Assembly (NCBI GenBank): GCA_947383215.1
Contig: CANDCP010000028.1
Span: 1-40,679, forward strand
Direction of reading: 5' to 3'
Origin: an uncultured Roseburia sp.
GTDB taxonomy: Bacteria; Bacillota; Clostridia; Lachnospirales; Lachnospiraceae
Length of the DNA: 40,679 nt
The notes below the pieces were generated by a model. It was not told the DNA's origin. It ran no database searches and saw nothing but the letters and a program-made list of their open reading frames with translations. Shown piece by piece: positions 17,865 to 26,298 of the stretch; the stretch's first letter is position 1, and each line of letters starts with the position of its first letter. Both the position numbers and the translations under genes were made by a program.

Positions 17865-20073
17865 TCCATATCTGAAAATTCCCGTCAGCCACAGTCAGTC
17901 TGCACTTTCCGCCGTCCTTTAATCTTCCAAACAATATCTCGTCCACGAAAAGCGGCTTAATCTCATTTTGGATCACACGCGCAATTTCCCTCGCGCCGTA
18001 TTCCACGTGAATGCCTTTATTTTTCAACAGATTTCTTGCCTCCGCATCGACAGACAGCTCCACTTTCTTTTGCAAAAGCGTCTGCTTTAGCTCCTCTATT
18101 TTTTTATCTACAATCTGTCCGGCCATCTTGTCGTTTATCCCGTGAAACACGACGATCTTGCTCAAACGATTGCGAAATTCCGGCTGGAAAATACGTTTTA
18201 CCTCCTCCAGAATCACCTCCGCAGTTGCATCGCGTCCCCCAAAGCCGATCCCCGGCTTTCCGACGCGGCTTGCCCCCGCGTTCGACGTCATAATGATGAT
18301 TACATTTCGAAAATCCGCCTTCCTGCCCTGGTTATCCGTCAGCGTCGCATAGTCCATGACCTGCAAAAGAACATGGAAAATGTCGGGATGCGCTTTCTCA
18401 ATCTCATCCAGCAAAAGAACGGCGTGAGGATGCTTTCGGATTTCCTCGGTGAGAAGTCCGCCCTCCTCGTAGCCCACATACCCCGCCGGCGCCCCGATCA
18501 GCTTGGCCACCGCATGTTTTTCCTCATACTCGCTCATGTCAAACCGTAAAAGGTCTATTCCGAGTTCCTCTGCAAGGCTGCGCGCAATCTGGGTTTTTCC
18601 AACGCCGGTCGGCCCGACAAACAACAGACTCGCCAACGGCCGGCCCTCCTCCAAAAGACCGGCTCTTGCGCATTTTACCGCGTTGACCGCCTGCGCAATC
18701 GCCTCGTCCTGTCCGTACACAAGACGGCGCAGACGCCCCTCGAGCGTCGCAAGCGACCTCGTCTCGTCCCGCTCTACCTTCTGTTTCGGAATATGGCAGA
18801 CCTTTGACAAAATTTCATCGATCAGCTCCGCGCCGACAGACTGACGCCCGCCGGCAAGCGGATGCATTCTGCGGTACGCACCCGCCTCGTCGATCAAATC
18901 AATCGCCTTGTCCGGCAAAAAACGCTCATTGAGATACTTCGCGCTCATCTCTGCGGCGTATTCCAACACGCCCTCATCATACGTTACGCCGTGGAATTTT
19001 TCATATCTCTCCCTCAGGCCCTCCAGGATGGAAACGGTATCCGCAATACCCGGCTCTAAGATATCCATATTCCAGAAGCGTCTCACTAAGCTCTTGTTTT
19101 TTTCAACATGTTTTTTGTACTCCTCATAAGTCGTCGCGCCGATGAAACGGACGCGGCCCGCCGCAAGATACGGCTTGAGCATATTCGAAATATCGAAGGT
19201 TCCGCCGTTTACCGCTCCTGCCCCCACAACATTGTGAATCTCATCGATATAGATAATCGGCTTTTCCTCCAGGCAGATACTGTCCATCACCTTTTTGAAA
19301 CGCTTCTCAAGATCTCCACGGTACTGCGTCCCCGCAAGCAGCCCTGCAAGATCTAACGAATAAATTTTTGCCCCCAAAAGAGGCTCGCAGACCCTTTTCT
19401 CATTCAAAAGCCTGGCAAGCCCATAGGTGATCGCCGTCTTACCGACCCCCGGCTCCCCGATATGCAGCGGATTGTTTTTTTCCCTGCGGCAGAGAATCTG
19501 CATCGTCCGCTCAAGCTCCTCCTCCCTTCCGATCAGAGGATTCCTGTCTTCGACCTCGTCATTTAAACAAACCGCGTATCTGCGCCAGTATGCCTTTTTC
19601 GAATCGTCCTCCCCTTCGCATGCGCTATCCGCCCTCCCGTCTTCATCGCAGCCGGCGGACATCTCACGCAAAAGCTCCGCGCGCTCGACCCCCTGTACCT
19701 GCATATAATAGCAGGCATAGCTCTCTCTTAGCTCATATATCGCATAGATGATATGGGACAGCTCCACGACACACTTACCGCCGCCCTGCGCAAACTCCCA
19801 TGCATAGGCCAGCACGGTCCCCATGCTCTGCGAAAACTCCGGCATATCCTGCGATTCTATGGAACACGTCCCCACATATTCATCCAGGTAAAATCCCAGC
19901 TTGCGATTTAATTCCTCCACGCTCCCGCCGCAGCTTTCGAACGCCCGCGCAAACAAATGATTCTGGCAGATCACACACAAAAGCAGCTCCGGCGTCACAT
20001 ACTCCAAACGCGCATTTTTCGCCTCGGCAAACACGACGCTCATAATATCTTCTACTTCACCAGATACCTGCAT
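17851..20073 (-). CDS. clpA: ATP-dependent Clp protease ATPase subunit ClpA
   Basis: Two-AAA+ unfoldase that feeds substrates into ClpP. The N-terminal Clp-N repeats are at about 1-140. The first Walker A is GEPGVGKT at about residue 206 with Walker B IIYIDEIHN; the second Walker A is GPTGVGKT at about 485 with Walker B VLLLDEIEKAHP. The ClpP-docking loop appears as GIGFG, near residue 600. The protein has 740 residues and lacks the long coiled-coil middle domain of ClpB or ClpC, which fits ClpA. GGAGG lies eight bases before the ATG, inside the end of clpS; the two genes are two bases apart. No clpP is in the window. Confidence 0.93.
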   Translation of the reverse strand: MQVSGEVEDIMSVVFAEAKNARLEYVTPELLLCVICQNHLFARAFESCGGSVEELNRKLGFYLDEYVGTCSIESQDMPEFSQSMGTVLAYAWEFAQGGGKCVVELSHIIYAIYELRESYACYYMQVQGVERAELLREMSAGCDEDGRADSACEGEDDSKKAYWRRYAVCLNDEVEDRNPLIGREEELERTMQILCRREKNNPLHIGEPGVGKTAITYGLARLLNEKRVCEPLLGAKIYSLDLAGLLAGTQYRGDLEKRFKKVMDSICLEEKPIIYIDEIHNVVGAGAVNGGTFDISNMLKPYLAAGRVRFIGATTYEEYKKHVEKNKSLVRRFWNMDILEPGIADTVSILEGLRERYEKFHGVTYDEGVLEYAAEMSAKYLNERFLPDKAIDLIDEAGAYRRMHPLAGGRQSVGAELIDEILSKVCHIPKQKVERDETRSLATLEGRLRRLVYGQDEAIAQAVNAVKCARAGLLEEGRPLASLLFVGPTGVGKTQIARSLAEELGIDLLRFDMSEYEEKHAVAKLIGAPAGYVGYEEGGLLTEEIRKHPHAVLLLDEIEKAHPDIFHVLLQVMDYATLTDNQGRKADFRNVIIIMTSNAGASRVGKPGIGFGGRDATAEVILEEVKRIFQPEFRNRLSKIVVFHGINDKMAGQIVDKKIEELKQTLLQKKVELSVDAEARNLLKNKGIHVEYGAREIARVIQNEIKPLFVDEILFGRLKDGGKCRLTVADGNFQIWIDIL

Positions 20074-20075
20074 GG

Positions 20076-20375
20076 TTACGCCTCCTCAACCGTCATCCGA
20101 AACGGAAATCCGTTATCCTTCGCCCGCACCGCAGCCGCCTGCACCTTCGTCATCGCAATATCGTAGGGATACATCCCTACGGCCGCCCGTCCTCCCTCAT
20201 GTACCATCATCATAAGGCGCTGCGCCTCCGTGATATTTTTGTGAAAGATATCTATCAGAATCTGCACGACAAATTCCATGGAGGTAAAATCATCATTATG
20301 CATAATCACCCGATAATGCTTCGGTCTTCGAACATTGATCCTTATTTCTTCCCGTGTCTCACCCTGTAACGCCAT
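20076..20375 (-). CDS. clpS: ClpS adaptor protein
   Basis: A 99-residue N-degron adaptor that binds the ClpA N-domain and delivers substrates with bulky hydrophobic N-termini. The family core is clear: RPKHYRVIMHNDDFTSMEFV at residues 18-37 (the NDD of the binding pocket), LMMMVHEGGRAAVG, and the end YDIAMTKVQAAAVRAKDNGFPF. An acidic N-terminal tail precedes the core. AGAGGAG lies before the ATG. It is immediately upstream of clpA and starts 37 bases after the mannonate-dehydratase-like gene. Confidence 0.95.
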   Translation of the reverse strand: MALQGETREEIRINVRRPKHYRVIMHNDDFTSMEFVVQILIDIFHKNITEAQRLMMMVHEGGRAAVGMYPYDIAMTKVQAAAVRAKDNGFPFRMTVEEA

Positions 20376-20411
20376 CGTTTTCTCCTCTTATCTCAATGGT
20401 ATTTTATTCTC

Positions 20412-21626
20412 TTACGGCCTCACCGCCGTTCCGTCTTCCAGACGGCTGAACATCCAGCCAAAATCCATATCGACAGGCGGATATTTTTTCGCGGCTTTCT
20501 CGTCAAAGCCTACGCCGATCCCCGGAGCGTCATTTAAATAGACATACCCCTTCCGCACTACCGGACATCCCGGGAAAACCTCTTCCTCCGCCTCGTTAAA
20601 TCCGGCAAATTCCTGTATGCCAAAGTTCGGGCTGTTTAAATCCAAATGCATCTGCGACGCCATACCGATGGGCGAGAGGTCATTTGGCCCGTGCCACGCC
20701 GTCCGAACCTGAAACGCTTCACAAAACGCGGCAATTTTCCGCGCCGGGGTCAATCCTCCCACATCGCTTAAATGGCAGCGGATAAAGTCAATCCACTGAT
20801 TCTGCACAACGCTCCTCCACTCCAGCGGATGCGTGAAGAGTTCTCCCATCGCCAAAGGCACGGCCGTCTGACGGCGCAGCGTCTCAAAGTAATTCACCTG
20901 CTCCGGAGGAAGCGCGTCTTCTATAAAAAACGGATGAAACTGTTCCAGCTCCTTTACAAACAAAAGCGTGTCCGCCAGAGAAAGCCTCTCGTGAATGTCG
21001 TGCATAATTTCCAGATTCCAGCCGATATCGGTACGGATACGGTCAAACAGCTTCACGACGCTGCGCATATACATCCTCGGGGAATAATACGCGCCCGACA
21101 GAGCGTTGTCGGGGCACGTCATTTTCTGAATGCTTCCGTCAAAGTTTCCCCCGTAAGTTCCCATATGGCAGCGGATATAACGGTATCCCTCTTCCATAAA
21201 CGCGCGAATCTTCTCCTCTACTTCCTCCGGGCAACTGCCGTCCGCATGGCGGTAGACCGCGATTCCCTCTCTCGCCTTTCCACCGAACAAACAGTAAAGC
21301 GGCATCTTGGCAAGCTTGCCCTTGATATCCCAAAGCGCCTCGTCCACGCCCGAAAGCGCGTTATTTAAAACCGGCCCGTTCCTCCAGTAAGAGCTTCCCA
21401 TCATAGACTGCCAGATATCCTCGATATCGTGAACAGATCTCCCTTTCAGCATCGGACACAGATATTCTTCAATGGCCGTCACAACCGCCTTATATCTCCA
21501 GGTAAACGTAGCGCATCCCAAACCGTACAATTCCGGCTCTGACGTCTCCACTTTCACCACGACAAGATTGATTCCGTGCGGCGCCGTAATAAATACTTTT
21601 ATGTCTCTGACAGTGATCGCTTTCAT
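20412..21626 (-). CDS. Enolase-superfamily dehydratase, D-mannonate dehydratase/RspA-like
   Basis: A 404-residue member of the mandelate racemase/muconate-lactonizing group, closest by motif to ManD/RspA. The metal ligands fall in MHDIHERL (Asp), FFIEDALPP (Glu) and MGELFTHP (Glu). AWHGPNDLSPIGMASQMHLDL and the final FGWMFSRLEDG match the ManD C-terminal barrel, with the acid/base His in HGPNDLSP. The reaction would be removal of water from a sugar acid such as D-mannonate. Many ManD-like proteins have low or no activity, so the true substrate is open. AGAAGGAG precedes the ATG. It is upstream of clpS, with a 37-base gap. Confidence 0.88.
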   Translation of the reverse strand: MKAITVRDIKVFITAPHGINLVVVKVETSEPELYGLGCATFTWRYKAVVTAIEEYLCPMLKGRSVHDIEDIWQSMMGSSYWRNGPVLNNALSGVDEALWDIKGKLAKMPLYCLFGGKAREGIAVYRHADGSCPEEVEEKIRAFMEEGYRYIRCHMGTYGGNFDGSIQKMTCPDNALSGAYYSPRMYMRSVVKLFDRIRTDIGWNLEIMHDIHERLSLADTLLFVKELEQFHPFFIEDALPPEQVNYFETLRRQTAVPLAMGELFTHPLEWRSVVQNQWIDFIRCHLSDVGGLTPARKIAAFCEAFQVRTAWHGPNDLSPIGMASQMHLDLNSPNFGIQEFAGFNEAEEEVFPGCPVVRKGYVYLNDAPGIGVGFDEKAAKKYPPVDMDFGWMFSRLEDGTAVRP

Positions 21627-21670
21627 TGCGCTTCTCCTTCTGTTTTAATTCAATTATATTATACTATGCT

Positions 21671-21950
21671 CCCCGGGCATCAGGGCTCTTCCCTGCTTCG
21701 TGAGGCTCGGGGCATCAGGGCTCTTCCCTGCTTCGTGGGGCCCGGGGCATCAGGGCTCCTCCCAGCTTCGCTGGGTCCCTCCTCATGCCAAATCCCCTCA
21801 TGCCATTGGGCATCAGGACTCTTCCCACTTCGTGGGGCCCGGGGCATCAGGGCTCCTCCCAGCTTCGCTGGGCCCCTCCTCATGCCAAATCCCCTCATGC
21901 CATTGGGCATCAGGACTCTTCCCACTTCGTGGGCCCCTCCTCATGCCATA
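21671..21950. repeat. GC-rich self-complementary intergenic repeat array
   Basis: Six units begin with GGGCATCAGG (at about 21675, 21709, 21744, 21808, 21841 and 21905). They contain hairpins CCCAGC-TTC-GCTGGG or CCCAC-TTC-GTGGG and often end CCTCATGCC, which pairs with GGCATCAGG except for one C-C mismatch. A block of about 93 bases is tandemly duplicated with a period of 97 (21744 and 21841). The array sits between the start of the ManD-like gene and the DUF1016 relic. Its composition is far more GC-rich than the flanks. Open frames through it on both strands are by-products of the repeats. Confidence 0.85.
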
Positions 21951-22059
21951 TTATACCATACTATTGTCGGTTGTCTTCTGCTAATTATGCCTTTAAAATT
22001 ACAAATTATGATTGCGATCTGACGTTTTTATATAGAATAAAAAGCTAAATATCAGGTAA

Positions 22060-22173
22060 ATACAAAAAAAAATAGGTCTTTATTGGCAAATTGGTTCTTA
22101 TGTATCTGAACGCGCGGCAACCGGCGGATGGGAGAAATCTACAGTAGAAACGAAAAACTCTCAACGAGGATGA
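22060..22173 (+). pseudogene. Relic of a DUF1016 (YhcG-type) nuclease gene
   Basis: About 37 codons read IGLYWQIGSYVSERAATGG followed by WEKSTVE. This matches the N-terminal DUF1016 helix region found in PDDEXK nucleases of the YhcG type (LYWxIGxxI...WGxxxV). A stop precedes it at 22057 and a stop follows at 22171. No start codon or rest of the gene is present, so it is a fragment. Confidence 0.6.
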
Positions 22174-22311
22174 GATTATCGAAAATCAGTATAACCACCT
22201 TTTATGCAACTTATAGGTGCGAGATTTAATTAAAAGGCACCTTGGAATATATAGACTAAAACAAATATCTGCGAGATACTGTTCTCATCAAAAAGATTGG
22301 AGGAAGTTTGA

Positions 22312-22950
22312 ATGAATTTCGGAAAGAATTTACAAATTTTAAGAAAGATGACGAATATGACGCAGGAGGAATTAGCAGAGAAAATGGATATCAGCCGGCA
22401 AACCATTTCAAAATGGGAGCTTGGAGCAATATTGCCGGAAGTTGAAAAGCTGGTTGAACTTTGTGAGACATTTCATTGTTCCATTGACCAAATGTTAAAG
22501 GGAAATATGGATTATAGCAATAAGGCATATTCTGATATCAGAATTGTCACAGTCGAACCTTTTCGTTATATCAGTTATGTAGTAATAAGCTGCGAACCGG
22601 AAACTGATGCAATTTCTCATGTGGAGAGCTGGGCAAAACATTTAAAAATTGAAAATCCATATGTTATCGGATGGGATTTCCCGCAGGTATCTCAAGAGCA
22701 GAGAAATGTATATCATATGCGTGGTTATGGGGCAGGATTAATCCTTGACGCGGAACAAAATCCTAGTGGCCTTGGCGTGGAAATCGTAAGTCAGAGCAAA
22801 CAAAACTATATTACAATCACTTTGGAAGAAGTACAGGATGAAGGAGAATTTGCAATCATTCCAAACGCTTATAAGGCTTTAATGACATACATGGCCATAA
22901 ACGGAATCAAAGAAAAACATGATCCGGCAATTCCTGCCAAACAAGAGTGA
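22312..22950 (+). CDS. XRE-family regulator with GyrI-like effector-binding domain
   Basis: A 212-residue regulator. Residues 1-60 are a Cro/C1 helix-turn-helix (LRKMTNMTQEELAEKMDISR, then QTISKWELG). Residues 75-205 look like a GyrI-like/AraC effector-binding domain (VEPFRYISYVVISCEPE, then AIIPNAYKALMTYM at the end), which in other proteins binds small hydrophobic ligands. GGAGG lies seven bases before the ATG. The gene and its upstream region are more AT-rich than the neighbours and sit beside repeats and a relic, which suggests acquisition. The target is unknown. Confidence 0.88.
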   Translation: MNFGKNLQILRKMTNMTQEELAEKMDISRQTISKWELGAILPEVEKLVELCETFHCSIDQMLKGNMDYSNKAYSDIRIVTVEPFRYISYVVISCEPETDAISHVESWAKHLKIENPYVIGWDFPQVSQEQRNVYHMRGYGAGLILDAEQNPSGLGVEIVSQSKQNYITITLEEVQDEGEFAIIPNAYKALMTYMAINGIKEKHDPAIPAKQE

Positions 22951-23000
22951 AATACCCATTACATAAACGAAGCTTATGCAATGGGTGTATTTCTCTCTCA
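22950..23000 (+). terminator. Terminator after the XRE regulator
   Basis: AAATACCCATT pairs with AATGGGTGTATTT (two-base bulge) and is followed by CTCTCTC. It begins at the stop codon. The convergent gene ends 68 bases beyond. Confidence 0.6.
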
Positions 23001-23067
23001 TATGCGTAGATCTTATTCTTGATGTTCAATAATCCATTGTAAGATTTCCTTTGAAAAATTCCGATTG

Positions 23068-25665
23068 TTAATTGTTGCCGTCATATTTTAACTTGTCAAT
23101 ATTCTCCTTTGACAAGTTCGAAAACGTAAGCTCTATCGTCTCGGCCCCGCCGATATACGCATCCCTCCACGCAAAGTATTCGTCCCCGTCGACATACGTC
23201 TCCTGTTCTTCTGTCCTTATACCGTATACAATGCCGTCCCCGTCGACGTCCGCCTCCGCCGGAAACGGACTTCCGTCCAAATCTTCATCAAGAATTGAGC
23301 CGTCCCATTTTGATACATCCGCAACACACACATACTCCTCTTTTTCCCTCTCATATTGATATAAGGAATAGGATACATCTGACTCATCGTCGTCCGGATA
23401 AAAGGACACTTTGACGACTCCGTTATTATAAAAGGTAGTGTAAAACGGTCCGCGAAGCATTTCGACAAGATTCCCCGTCTCCTCTTCATAATCATAAATC
23501 CGGTATCCGTCCCTAGACACCGAAATACTTCCATGCACATCAAAAATAAGCTCGTCTTTCCCGTCGAAATCAATATCATATAAGGTAAATTTCCAATCTC
23601 CCTCGTCCGGAGATATCCCCTGCTCCATCAAACCCTCCAACGCAGATATATACGCCTGTCTCCGGAAACTTTGCTCAATTTCTTCAATCTCCGTACCGGC
23701 TACCGCTTCCACCAGATTTCCGGCTTCCTCAGCCACCTTCTCATATCCGCCGTCGTCAGACTTTGCCAAAATCTGCGCATAACGGATTAACGTATCCCGA
23801 TACCCGTCCTCTCCCCGGTATCCCCACTGCTCCACCCGAAAAAGAACATCCTCTCCCTTCCGCTCTACGTCGCGAAAGACAAACTTATCGTGCGCCTCAC
23901 TTTCCCAGTTTAACGACGCCGTATCAAAAAACGTCCGCTCATTTTGTCCGTTCAAATCCACGCGCACAAGCCGCTCCCCATTTTGTTCACCGGACGCCTT
24001 TGCCGCAAACAGGCTTCCGTCCGCCTCATCCCATAACAGAAACGACAATCCTTCCCCTACCTGCACCTCGTTTAAAAAAGCAAGGTCCATACGGTAAAGC
24101 CCGCTCTTTTCGTTGTCTTCTTCCCCCACTGCCCAATACTTCTGGTAATAGACGTTACCTTTTATAACGCCTGCAAACCCCGGCGCATCCGTCACATACC
24201 GCTCTTTTAACGCGCCGCTCTTTCGGTCGTAAGAATAAAACATACTGTTTGTAAGTCCAAGACTTCCGTCCGTCTCTCCCGCTGCGTATACGAGATAGCT
24301 TTCGTTCGCATAAAAGGAAAAAATCTCCGGTTCCTTTATCGCCTGTCCCATAAGGTCGCTTTCCACATAACCGTTTACTTTCCGGACGCTGTCGATGAAT
24401 AACCCCTCCGCTTCCCTGCGGCTTACATACAGGCGCGCCTCATCCTCCCAGAGCAGTTCAAAATCTCCAGCAAGCAGCAGCGCGGGCTCTTTTTCCCCTT
24501 CCGCACGGCTGTATATTCCGGCCTGAGCCAAGCCTCCCGCATCTTCCACGTAATACCGCCTTTGTTCCCCCGTCACGTTTTCCGGCACTCCCAGCGCCAC
24601 TCCCTGCGGCTCTATCCCGAGCTCCCCAGGATGTACCGTAATCCCAAACGCTGCCACCGCAACCGCAAATGCAGCCGCCGCAGTCAGCAGGACATTCCGC
24701 TTCCGGTAACGCAGCACATTTTTTATCCGCGCTTTCACGGACGGCTCACCAAATGTCACCGGCGTCATCAGATAGCCGCTCTGCGACGCCGCATATTTCA
24801 AAAGACTGCTTGCGTATTCCTTTTTTATCGTTCCCCCGGCCGCCTCAAGCACGGCCTCGTCGCAGGATGCCTCCATATCCCTGCAAAACAACGCCCAGGC
24901 CGCCCATACGAGCGGATTAATCCAGTGCAGCGCCGTCACCGCAAAGACCGCTATTTTGCACAGAGAATCCTTCCTCTTTCTGTGGCAGCTCTCATGCGCG
25001 ATTATATATTTTTTCTCCTCCGGATCAAGTCCCGTCGGAAGATAAATGACCGGCCGGAAGATTCCCCAAAGAAACGGCGCGGCAAGCCCCGTTACTTCCG
25101 CTATTCGATTCCCCTCATCAAAGCTTGCCCATCGCTTCTTAGATATCATCTTCTTTAACCGCACGGTATGAAACACATTAAACAATACAAGCAGCGTCAA
25201 CCCCACAAGCCATACAATCTCCGTCACCTGTCTTACAATGCTTGTGACATCCGCATTCGAAACCGGCAGTTCTGACAGTTCATTTTCTCCGCTGACAAAA
25301 GGCTGACTGTCCACGGCTTTCTTCTCCGGCTGCACGCTCTTTTTCTGACCGCCCGCACTGCCGCCCTCCCCGCCGGTACGCGTATCATCTCCGGTCGCGG
25401 CCTTTGTCTTTAACGGCTGTACAGACGCTTTTGCCCCTTGCGCGCCGACGGTTCGCTCCCCGGTCACGGAAATCTTCGCCACCTGCCTCGGAATCAGACT
25501 GTACTCCCCCTGCGGCGCAAACGGCAGCGCAAGATTTAAAAATACCGCTATCCACAGATAATACGCATACTTTCTCCCGCACTTTAACAGCGGAACCCGC
25601 AAAATAAGCGCCAAAATGATACAATAACTGCCCACAATTCCCATATCCAACACTTTCCCAAACAC
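23068..25665 (-). CDS. BlaR1-like M56 metallopeptidase sensor with non-penicillin-binding sensor region
   Basis: An 865-residue membrane protein paired with the BlaI-type repressor. The N-terminal part has several hydrophobic helices and the M56 zinc motif HESCH at about 223-227 with the downstream glutamate in CDEAVLEAAGG. A further membrane helix lies near residue 330. After it, where BlaR1/MecR1 carry a beta-lactam-binding domain, there is an extracytoplasmic region of about 500 residues. It has propeller-like strands, then a segment with Asp-rich turns (DIDFDGKDEL, DVDGDGI). No SxxK-type penicillin-binding motif was seen. The start is GTG 25665 with GGAGG eight bases upstream; blaI ends four bases before. 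It probably cuts or releases the repressor when its outer domain senses an unknown signal. Confidence 0.88.
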   Translation of the reverse strand: MFGKVLDMGIVGSYCIILALILRVPLLKCGRKYAYYLWIAVFLNLALPFAPQGEYSLIPRQVAKISVTGERTVGAQGAKASVQPLKTKAATGDDTRTGGEGGSAGGQKKSVQPEKKAVDSQPFVSGENELSELPVSNADVTSIVRQVTEIVWLVGLTLLVLFNVFHTVRLKKMISKKRWASFDEGNRIAEVTGLAAPFLWGIFRPVIYLPTGLDPEEKKYIIAHESCHRKRKDSLCKIAVFAVTALHWINPLVWAAWALFCRDMEASCDEAVLEAAGGTIKKEYASSLLKYAASQSGYLMTPVTFGEPSVKARIKNVLRYRKRNVLLTAAAAFAVAVAAFGITVHPGELGIEPQGVALGVPENVTGEQRRYYVEDAGGLAQAGIYSRAEGEKEPALLLAGDFELLWEDEARLYVSRREAEGLFIDSVRKVNGYVESDLMGQAIKEPEIFSFYANESYLVYAAGETDGSLGLTNSMFYSYDRKSGALKERYVTDAPGFAGVIKGNVYYQKYWAVGEEDNEKSGLYRMDLAFLNEVQVGEGLSFLLWDEADGSLFAAKASGEQNGERLVRVDLNGQNERTFFDTASLNWESEAHDKFVFRDVERKGEDVLFRVEQWGYRGEDGYRDTLIRYAQILAKSDDGGYEKVAEEAGNLVEAVAGTEIEEIEQSFRRQAYISALEGLMEQGISPDEGDWKFTLYDIDFDGKDELIFDVHGSISVSRDGYRIYDYEEETGNLVEMLRGPFYTTFYNNGVVKVSFYPDDDESDVSYSLYQYEREKEEYVCVADVSKWDGSILDEDLDGSPFPAEADVDGDGIVYGIRTEEQETYVDGDEYFAWRDAYIGGAETIELTFSNLSKENIDKLKYDGNN

Positions 25666-25668
25666 GCT

Positions 25669-26037
25669 CTACTCCTCCTTCTCACGGTATTCCTCTATCA
25701 TCCTTGCCAATTCTTCTACCTCTCTCCTGCTCAGCCTTTTCCGCTTTAAGAATGCGGCCACAAACCCGGGCAGCGAACCGTTATAATTCTCCTCAAGATA
25801 GCGCTCTCCCTTTCGCCTCGCATACTCCTCCTTGCTGATCTTAGAAGATACAATCGCATTTTCATTTTGAAAAATACCATTGCCGCAAATCTTGCGAAGC
25901 ACAGTATACGTCGTAGATTTCTTCCATTCCAGTCTCTTTTGCGCAATTTTAACAAGCTCCCCGCTGCCCACCGGCTCGTTTTCCCAAATAATATTGGCAA
26001 GCTGCATCTCCGCCTCCGTCATCACATAAGTAACCAT
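25669..26037 (-). CDS. BlaI/MecI/CopY-family repressor
   Basis: A 122-residue winged-helix repressor. The DNA-binding domain is at residues 1-70 (MTEAEMQLANIIWENEPVGS, then KKSTTYTVLRKICGNGI). A dimerisation helix follows (GFVAAFLKRKRLSRREVEEL). In family members the sensor triggers cleavage in the linker between the two parts. AGGAAGG precedes the ATG. It is the first gene of the two-gene operon with the M56 sensor, and its promoter carries an inverted repeat that it probably binds itself. Confidence 0.92.
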   Translation of the reverse strand: MVTYVMTEAEMQLANIIWENEPVGSGELVKIAQKRLEWKKSTTYTVLRKICGNGIFQNENAIVSSKISKEEYARRKGERYLEENYNGSLPGFVAAFLKRKRLSRREVEELARMIEEYREKEE

Positions 26038-26085
26038 CCGCTTTTTTCCTTCCTTTTTGGTCTATATTCTTTAAACCTTTATATT

Positions 26086-26114
26086 AGTTTATGATTTATA
26101 AACCATTTTGTCAA
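26086..26114 (-). promoter_or_regulatory. Promoter and operator of the BlaI/BlaR1-type operon
   Basis: On the minus strand: TTGACA (26114-26109), 17-base spacer, TAAACT (26091-26086). An inverted repeat GTTTAT-N5-ATAAAC at 26087-26103 covers the -10 box and most of the spacer, so a bound repressor would block polymerase. The start codon is about 50 bases downstream. Confidence 0.8.
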
Positions 26115-26298
26115 GAAAAAACTGAGATACTTTCCTGCGCGTTTTCTTAACTTAAAAACTCCGTCAAGTAGAATTAAAAATACTGTACAAAAAAATCAAC
26201 TTACTATATCATGATATTATCGACAAAAATTCTTGCGCAGTTTTATACGAACTGAAAAAGACAAACACGTCGTTTTAAAAAATCAAAGGAGAAGATAT

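Noticed and set aside
21671-21950. CRISPR array
   Set aside because: Units are of unequal length, lack unique spacers and are self-complementary along their whole length; no cas genes nearby.
21576-22022. Protein-coding frames across the GC-rich repeat
   Set aside because: Open on both strands because of repeat composition; repetitive nonsense peptides without ribosome binding sites.
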